This document shows positions 1 through 3,624 of a stretch of DNA of 5,782 nucleotides, piece after piece. The position numbers and the translations under genes are program-made. The stretch is from NCBI GenBank assembly GCA_021776885.1, contig JAJFFA010000586.1, positions 1 to 5,782 on the forward strand, read 5' to 3'. This stretch comes from Planctomycetota bacterium (GTDB lineage Bacteria; Planctomycetota; UBA1135; GCA-002686595). The notes under the pieces are model-generated. The model ran no database searches. It was not told the origin of the DNA and saw only the letters and a program-made list of their open reading frames with translations. Every line of letters begins with the position of its first letter. Position 1 is the stretch's first letter.

Positions 1-114
1 CAGGGAGGCTGGCGCGAAGTGCGTCGCGGCACCTGCGCGCCAGAGCTGCTCCACGTCGGGCTCGACCAGGTGGAACAGGCGACGCGGCGGCTGGCGTTGC
101 GGGGGGACGGTCAT
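1..114 (-). CDS. DUF952-like small protein, N-terminal part only (gene runs off the left edge)
   Basis: The reverse strand from 114 downwards reads an open frame of 38 codons beginning ATG and still open at base 1. The peptide contains LFHLVEPDVEQLWRAG (residues 13-28) and then FAPASL (33-38). This resembles the start of DUF952 proteins, which open with a 'hHLv...W..A...G.Y.P.SL' pattern before a 'GFIHLS' motif; that motif would lie just outside the window. Function in this family is not established. The start overlaps the stop of mqnD in an ATGA, and no Shine-Dalgarno sequence lies upstream (the preceding bases read GACTCTCTTCAGCCC), so translation is probably coupled to mqnD. Operon membership suggests co-expression with menaquinone genes but does not show a role in that pathway. 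The family call rests on a short partial match; the reading frame itself is more certain. Confidence 0.6.
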   Translation of the reverse strand, partial: MTVPPQRQPPRRLFHLVEPDVEQLWRAGAATHFAPASL

Positions 115-947
115 GGGCTGAAGAGAGTCAGGGCCGGGCCCCGGGCCGGGGCGTGCCGCCAGAGGGCGTCGAGGGCGGCCTTGCCCTCGGGACCCAGGTC
201 GGTGGTCCAGTCGTTCACGTACAGCTCGACGTGGGCCTGGATCACGGGGTCCGCCAGCTCCTGGGCGTAGCGGCGCATGCAGGGCAGGGCGCGCTCTGGG
301 TCCGCGCGCGCGTAGTCGAGGGAGGCGCGCACGGCAGCTTGAATTCGGCGCAGCAACGCCGGGCCCAGGGCGCGCCGCGCCACGAGCCCACCCAGGGGCA
401 AGGGCGCCCCGGTCTTGGCCTCCCAGCGCGACCCCAGGTCCTCGACGCAGCCCAGGCCGCGCTCGGCCCAGGTGAAGCGCCCCTCGTGGATGCACACCCC
501 GAGGTCCGCTTCGCCGCGCTCGAGGGCGGGCATGATCTCGCTGAAGACGACCTGCTCGACCTGTCCCAGTCCCGGATGGAAGGCATTGAAGAGCAGGCTC
601 GCGGTGGTGTGGGCACCGGGGCAGAGCACCCGCGCGCCCGGCGCCAGGCTGGCCGGGTCGAGGCCCGGCTGGCGCGCGAGCAAGAGCGGCCCGACGCCGA
701 AGCCCAGGGCCGAGCCCGTGGGCAGCACGACGCACTCCGCGCTCAGCTCGAGGGCCGCCGCGAAGCTGATCTTGGCCACGTCGAGCTGGCCCGCGAGCAT
801 GCGCTCGTTCAGCTCTTCGATGTCGAGCAGCTCGAAGGCGAGCTCGAGCCCCTCGGCCCGGACCGCTCCGGAGAGCAGGCCGCTGAAGGTGAACGTGTCG
901 TTCGGGCAGGTCGAGATGCCGATCCGCAGCGGGCGCGCGTCGCTCAT
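111..947 (-). CDS. mqnD: 1,4-dihydroxy-6-naphthoate synthase (menaquinone biosynthesis, futalosine route)
   Basis: This 278-residue protein matches MqnD, which in the futalosine pathway converts cyclic dehypoxanthine futalosine to 1,4-dihydroxy-6-naphthoate, the ring precursor of menaquinone, in the cytoplasm. The fold is that of a periplasmic-binding-protein-like two-lobe enzyme. Family hallmarks in order are ISTCPNDTFTF (11-21), LDIEELN (41-47), KISFAA (59-64), TGSALGFGVGPLL (77-89), GAHTTASLL (111-119), EIMPALERGEADLGVCIHEGRFTW (split around 137-160) and LPLGGL. His154 in IHEGRFT corresponds to the conserved pocket histidine of the family. Length is normal for the family. The open frame extends far upstream but only as antisense of mqnB-region coding; the ATG at 947 is chosen because the family N-terminus begins there and a GGGAG site lies eight bases upstream. 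It overlaps mqnB by four bases (ATGA) and overlaps the next gene in the same way. Confidence 0.95.
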   Translation of the reverse strand: MSDARPLRIGISTCPNDTFTFSGLLSGAVRAEGLELAFELLDIEELNERMLAGQLDVAKISFAAALELSAECVVLPTGSALGFGVGPLLLARQPGLDPASLAPGARVLCPGAHTTASLLFNAFHPGLGQVEQVVFSEIMPALERGEADLGVCIHEGRFTWAERGLGCVEDLGSRWEAKTGAPLPLGGLVARRALGPALLRRIQAAVRASLDYARADPERALPCMRRYAQELADPVIQAHVELYVNDWTTDLGPEGKAALDALWRHAPARGPALTLFSP

Positions 948-1648
948 GCCGGGGGCTCCCAGGGCGAGGCGGACTCGAGGGCCTCGCGCGCGCACTCGCG
1001 GGCGGCCGCCAGGGCCGCGCCGATGCACCAGGCGCTCGCGTCCCGCTCGCCGACGGCGTTGGAGATCCCACGCACCACCGCCAGGGGCACCCGCGCCAGA
1101 CGACAGGCCAGGGCCACGCCGAAGGCCTCCATGTCCTCGGCCAGAGCCTGGGGGTAGCGTGCCCGACGGGCCTTCGCCTGGGCGGCGTCGGCCGAGGCGG
1201 CGCAGACGCTGAGCAGCAGCGCGCCGGGCGCCGTTCCGGGCGCCGTCCGGGGCGTCGCGGCCAGGGGCAGCACTTCCGCGACGTCGCCGTCCCCGTCCTG
1301 CCACTGGGGGAAGCCGAGGTCGCTGGCGGACACGAAGCCCGCCCCCGCACCCGCGCCGACGCCGTCGAGGGCCACGGCGTCGAAGCACGTCGCGCTGCCC
1401 GGGGCCAGGCGCTCGAGGTCGAAGCTGCCGGCGATCCCCAGCAAGAGGACGCGCCGCGGCGCGAGGCGCGCCACGAGCTGGGCCGTGCGCGCCGCCGCCG
1501 CGACGGGCCCGAAGCCGCAGCGCTCTAGCAGGCCGGCCCCCGCAGGGAAGCCGCCCAAGCCCTCGAGCTGCGCGAGCTCGAGGGGGGTCGGCACCAGGAT
1601 CAAGGTCGGGGCGCCGGGTGAAGGGGGCTGCTGGGGGACGGGGGGCAC
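944..1648 (-). CDS. mqnB: Futalosine hydrolase
   Basis: This 234-residue protein belongs to the purine nucleoside phosphorylase / MTA-SAH nucleosidase superfamily and fits futalosine hydrolase, which removes hypoxanthine from futalosine to give dehypoxanthine futalosine. Visible motifs are LILVPTPLEL (16-25), the glycine-rich GFGPVAAAA (45-53), LLLGIAGSF (68-76), the substrate-binding AEDMEAFGVA (170-179) and VRGISNAVGERD (192-203); the last two are characteristic of MqnB and related nucleosidases. The start is GTG at 1648, supported by a GGAGA sequence eight bases upstream. The first 14 residues are proline-rich and could be unconserved. The direct junction with mqnD, with overlapping stop and start, strongly favours futalosine hydrolase over a general MTA/SAH nucleosidase. 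Use of this enzyme implies that the organism passes through futalosine rather than hydrolysing aminofutalosine directly, although substrate preference cannot be proved from sequence alone. The gene heads the operon and diverges from recQ. Confidence 0.92.
   Translation of the reverse strand: MPPVPQQPPSPGAPTLILVPTPLELAQLEGLGGFPAGAGLLERCGFGPVAAAARTAQLVARLAPRRVLLLGIAGSFDLERLAPGSATCFDAVALDGVGAGAGAGFVSASDLGFPQWQDGDGDVAEVLPLAATPRTAPGTAPGALLLSVCAASADAAQAKARRARYPQALAEDMEAFGVALACRLARVPLAVVRGISNAVGERDASAWCIGAALAAARECAREALESASPWEPPA
956..960 (-). promoter_or_regulatory. Ribosome binding site of mqnD
   Basis: GGGAG on the reverse strand lies inside the end of mqnB, eight bases before the mqnD ATG at 947. 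It fixes the mqnD start and shows that mqnD can initiate on its own in addition to coupling through the ATGA overlap. Confidence 0.7.
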
Positions 1649-1656
1649 CGGCGGAG

Positions 1657-1661
1657 TCTCC
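1657..1661 (-). promoter_or_regulatory. Ribosome binding site of mqnB
   Basis: GGAGA on the reverse strand is followed by eight bases (CTCCGCCG) and the GTG at 1648. This is the best ribosome binding site available in this frame and decides the GTG start over the internal TTG and GTG codons nearer the conserved LILVPTP motif. Confidence 0.65.
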
Positions 1662-1663
1662 GA

Positions 1664-1680
1664 ATCGGGTCGAGCCCGAT
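1664..1680. repeat. Perfect 6-5-6 inverted repeat in the divergent mqnB/recQ intergenic region
   Basis: ATCGGG, then TCGAG, then CCCGAT forms an exact dyad centred on 1672. It lies between the mqnB ribosome binding site and the candidate recQ -10 element, and covers the position expected for the recQ -35 box. It could be an operator acting on both divergent genes, or a hairpin in the mqnB leader. A short dyad can also arise by chance in GC-rich DNA. Confidence 0.4.
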
Positions 1681-1699
1681 CAAGGCTGGGTGGTAACCT
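1670..1699 (+). promoter_or_regulatory. Candidate extended -10 promoter for recQ
   Basis: TGGTAACCT at 1691-1699 fits an extended -10 element (TGnTAnnnT), with TCGAGC at 1670-1675 as a weak -35 (three of six consensus bases) separated by 18 bases. The -10 ends only eight bases before the GTG at 1708, so transcription would begin at or next to the start codon. No convincing Shine-Dalgarno sequence precedes that GTG, which agrees with a leaderless mRNA. The assignment is by pattern only. Confidence 0.35.
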
Positions 1700-1707
1700 C
1701 CCGCGCC

Positions 1708-3435
1708 GTGAGCCCCGATGCTCCCTCCACCCACGACCCCGCCGTGCAGCAGGTCCTGCGCGAGCGCTTCGGGATCGAGGCCCTGCGTGAGCCCCAGGAG
1801 CGGGCCATCCAGGCGGTGCTCGAGGGTCGTGACGTGCTGGTCACCATGCCGACCGGTGCGGGCAAGTCCCTGGTCTACCAGCTCCCGGCCCTGGTGCTGG
1901 AGGGCCTGACCCTGGTCATCAGTCCGCTGATCGCCTTGATGAAGGACCAGGTCGACGCCCTGCGGGCGAGGGGCATCGCCGCTTCCTACGTCAACTCCTC
2001 CCTCGAGGCCCGGGAGCGCAGGCGGCGCCTGGAGGCTGCCGCCGAGGGCCACACGGACCTCCTGTACGTGACCCCCGAGCGGTTCCGCAGCCCGCACTTC
2101 CTCGAGCTCCTGCCGCGCCTCGACGTGCGCCGGCTGGCCGTGGACGAGGCCCACTGCATCAGCCACTGGGGCCACGACTTTCGTCCCGACTACTCGCGCC
2201 TGGAGCGCTACCGCGGGCTGCTCGGGAACCCGCCTACTCTGGCTCTGACGGCCACCGCCACGCCGCGCGTGGCCCAGGACATCATCGGCCACCTGGGCCT
2301 CGACGATCCGCTCGTGGTGCGCACGGGGATCGAGCGGCCCAACTTCTTCCTGGGGGTCGAGCGCGTGACGACGGCCGAGGAGAAGCTCGAGCGGATCGCC
2401 GAGCGGATCAGCGCCATCGACGGGCCGGGGATCGTGTACTCGGCCCTGATCCGCGACCTGGAGGCCACCCACGGCGAGCTGCGACGCCGCGGCATCCCGT
2501 CCCTCGTCTACCACGGTGGCCTCTCAGCGCAGGAGCGGCGCTCGATGCAGGAGCGCTTCATGGCGTCGGAGCGCGAGGTCGTCCTGGCGACCAACGCCTT
2601 CGGCATGGGCATCGACAAGCCGGACATTCGCTTCGTCTTGCATGCCCAGATCCCGCGCACCCTCGAGGCCTGGGCCCAGGAGGTTGGGCGTGCCGGCCGG
2701 GACGGCAAGCCGTCGTGGTGCGAGCTCCTGTACTTCGGAGAGGACGTCGCCATCCAGCAGGGCTTCGTGGGCTGGGCCAACCCGGACCTCGAGTACCTGC
2801 TCGGCGTCTACGAGACCCTGCGCGCCTGGGGTGAGCGCATCCAGGCCAAGGACCTCGACGACCTGCGCGACGAACTCCTGGTCAAGAACCGGCGTGACAA
2901 CCGCGTCTCGATCTGCCTCAAGTGGCTCGAGGTGCTGGGGATCACGACGGGCTCCTTCGAGACCCGCGACCTGGTCCTGGTGCGCGACCTCGACCCCGCC
3001 GAGCTGCCGGCCTTCGTCGGCAGCGGGGGCAAGCTGCGCTCCGACCTGGAGGCGCTGCTGGCGATGGTGCGCTTCGCGGGCGACGTCGAGACCTGCCGGC
3101 GGGTGCTGCTGGCGGAGCACTTCGAGACCGAACTCCCGCCCGCTCCCTGCGCTGCGTGCGACAACTGTCTCAGTGCCGAGGCGAGTGCGGCCTGGATGCG
3201 CGAGCACACCCTGCCCAGGCCGGCCACGGCCCCCGCGCCGCGCGCAGCGCCCGGGTCGCAGGCGAGCGAGGCCGGCTACCAGCGCGGCGACTGGGTTCGG
3301 GTCGATGGGCGTCACGTGGGCCAGGTGCTGCGTGTCGAAGGAGAGGGCAAGCGGGTGCGCCTCTTGGTCGAGGGTGCCGACGATCTGCGGCGGCGCACGG
3401 TCGACCCGAGGAAGCGCCGCGTCGAGCGCCTCTGA
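1708..3435 (+). CDS. recQ: RecQ-family ATP-dependent 3'-5' DNA helicase with inserted winged-helix-like segment and SH3/Tudor-like C-terminus
   Basis: The 575-residue product is a superfamily 2 helicase expected to unwind DNA in recombination and replication-fork repair. Motifs are complete: motif 0 around FG(21-22)..REPQ(27-30), Walker A MPTGAGKS (47-54), ISPLIALMKDQ (71-81), YVTPER (120-125), DEAH with the RecQ aromatic-rich loop CISHWGHDFRP (146-160), TATATP (181-186), NAFGMGIDKPD (296-306) and QEVGRAGRDG (324-333), with Arg331 as the likely arginine finger. The zinc site is Cys463-x17-Cys481-x2-Cys484-x2-Cys487. About 130 residues separate motif VI from this site, against roughly 55 in E. 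coli RecQ; the extra segment includes a helical winged-helix-like stretch (about 380-416). Residues 525-575 (GDWVRVDGRHVGQVLRVEG onward) look like a small SH3/Tudor-like barrel; no RQC winged helix or HRDC domain follows the zinc site. GTG at 1708 is preferred because of the adjacent -10; GTG at 1690 is the alternative, and the open frame extends to 1618. Confidence 0.93.
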   Translation: MSPDAPSTHDPAVQQVLRERFGIEALREPQERAIQAVLEGRDVLVTMPTGAGKSLVYQLPALVLEGLTLVISPLIALMKDQVDALRARGIAASYVNSSLEARERRRRLEAAAEGHTDLLYVTPERFRSPHFLELLPRLDVRRLAVDEAHCISHWGHDFRPDYSRLERYRGLLGNPPTLALTATATPRVAQDIIGHLGLDDPLVVRTGIERPNFFLGVERVTTAEEKLERIAERISAIDGPGIVYSALIRDLEATHGELRRRGIPSLVYHGGLSAQERRSMQERFMASEREVVLATNAFGMGIDKPDIRFVLHAQIPRTLEAWAQEVGRAGRDGKPSWCELLYFGEDVAIQQGFVGWANPDLEYLLGVYETLRAWGERIQAKDLDDLRDELLVKNRRDNRVSICLKWLEVLGITTGSFETRDLVLVRDLDPAELPAFVGSGGKLRSDLEALLAMVRFAGDVETCRRVLLAEHFETELPPAPCAACDNCLSAEASAAWMREHTLPRPATAPAPRAAPGSQASEAGYQRGDWVRVDGRHVGQVLRVEGEGKRVRLLVEGADDLRRRTVDPRKRRVERL

Positions 3436-3481
3436 TCGGCGCTGAAGTGCGCGCCTGGCCCGCGAGCCGGCCACAGGGGGG

Positions 3482-3525
3482 GGCCCAGCGGGGAAAGCCG
3501 TTTTCCTAAATGGCGGCTTCGGGCC
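3482..3525. terminator. Imperfect hairpin, possible recQ terminator
   Basis: A perfect inner stem AAGCCG (3495-3500) / CGGCTT (3514-3519) encloses a 13-base loop. An outer GGCCC (3482-3486) / GGGCC (3521-3525) can pair around it with unpaired bases between. It starts 46 bases after the recQ stop. No T-run follows, so it would be at best a non-canonical terminator; it might also be a leader element of the downstream gene. Confidence 0.25.
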
Positions 3526-3607
3526 GACCTCCCTACACTTGAAGGGCTTTCCTCATATCTCCATGTCTCGTCGCCCCGGGCCTGTCGCCGCGGACGGGCG
3601 ACGACCT

Positions 3608-3614
3608 GAAAAGG
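3608..3614 (+). promoter_or_regulatory. Probable ribosome binding site of the FG-GAP gene
   Basis: GAAAAGG is followed by a ten-base pyrimidine spacer and the ATG at 3625. It is a modest match to the Shine-Dalgarno consensus but the only one near this start, and the protein then begins directly with a signal peptide, which supports the choice. The spacer contains seven consecutive C residues. Confidence 0.45.
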
Positions 3615-3624
3615 TCCCCCCCTT

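Larger units (their letters stand above)
3436..3624. other. Intergenic region with imperfect hairpin and homopolymer runs
   Basis: These 189 bases separate recQ from the FG-GAP gene. They contain an eight-G run (3476-3483), a nested imperfect hairpin (3482-3525) and a seven-C run (3616-3622). A TACACT at 3534-3539 could be a weak -10 for the downstream gene, but no good -35 accompanies it. No conserved small gene or RNA is recognisable. Confidence 0.5.

Noticed and set aside
153..1157. Open frame of 334 codons on the plus strand across mqnD and mqnB
   Set aside because: It is antisense to two well-recognised enzymes, has a low-complexity composition and no family motif.
948..1388. Upstream extension of the mqnD frame on the minus strand
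   Set aside because: It overlaps mqnB in another frame and is arginine/glycine-rich; the MqnD family begins at the ATG at 947, which has its own ribosome binding site.
1618..1707. Longer recQ start at GTG 1618
   Set aside because: It would overlap the mqnB coding start on the other strand and add 30 residues of low-complexity sequence before the family N-terminus, with no ribosome binding site.
2516..3445. Alternative plus-strand open frame of 309 codons inside recQ, and the matching minus-strand frame 2524-3474
   Set aside because: Ser/Arg/Ala-rich or Gly/Val-rich shadows of recQ. The recQ frame carries helicase motifs and the zinc cysteines throughout.
3456..3473. TGGCC / GGCCA inverted repeat just after recQ as a terminator
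   Set aside because: Only five base pairs with an eight-base loop, followed by CAGGGGGGGG and not by a T-run; chance occurrence is likely in this composition.
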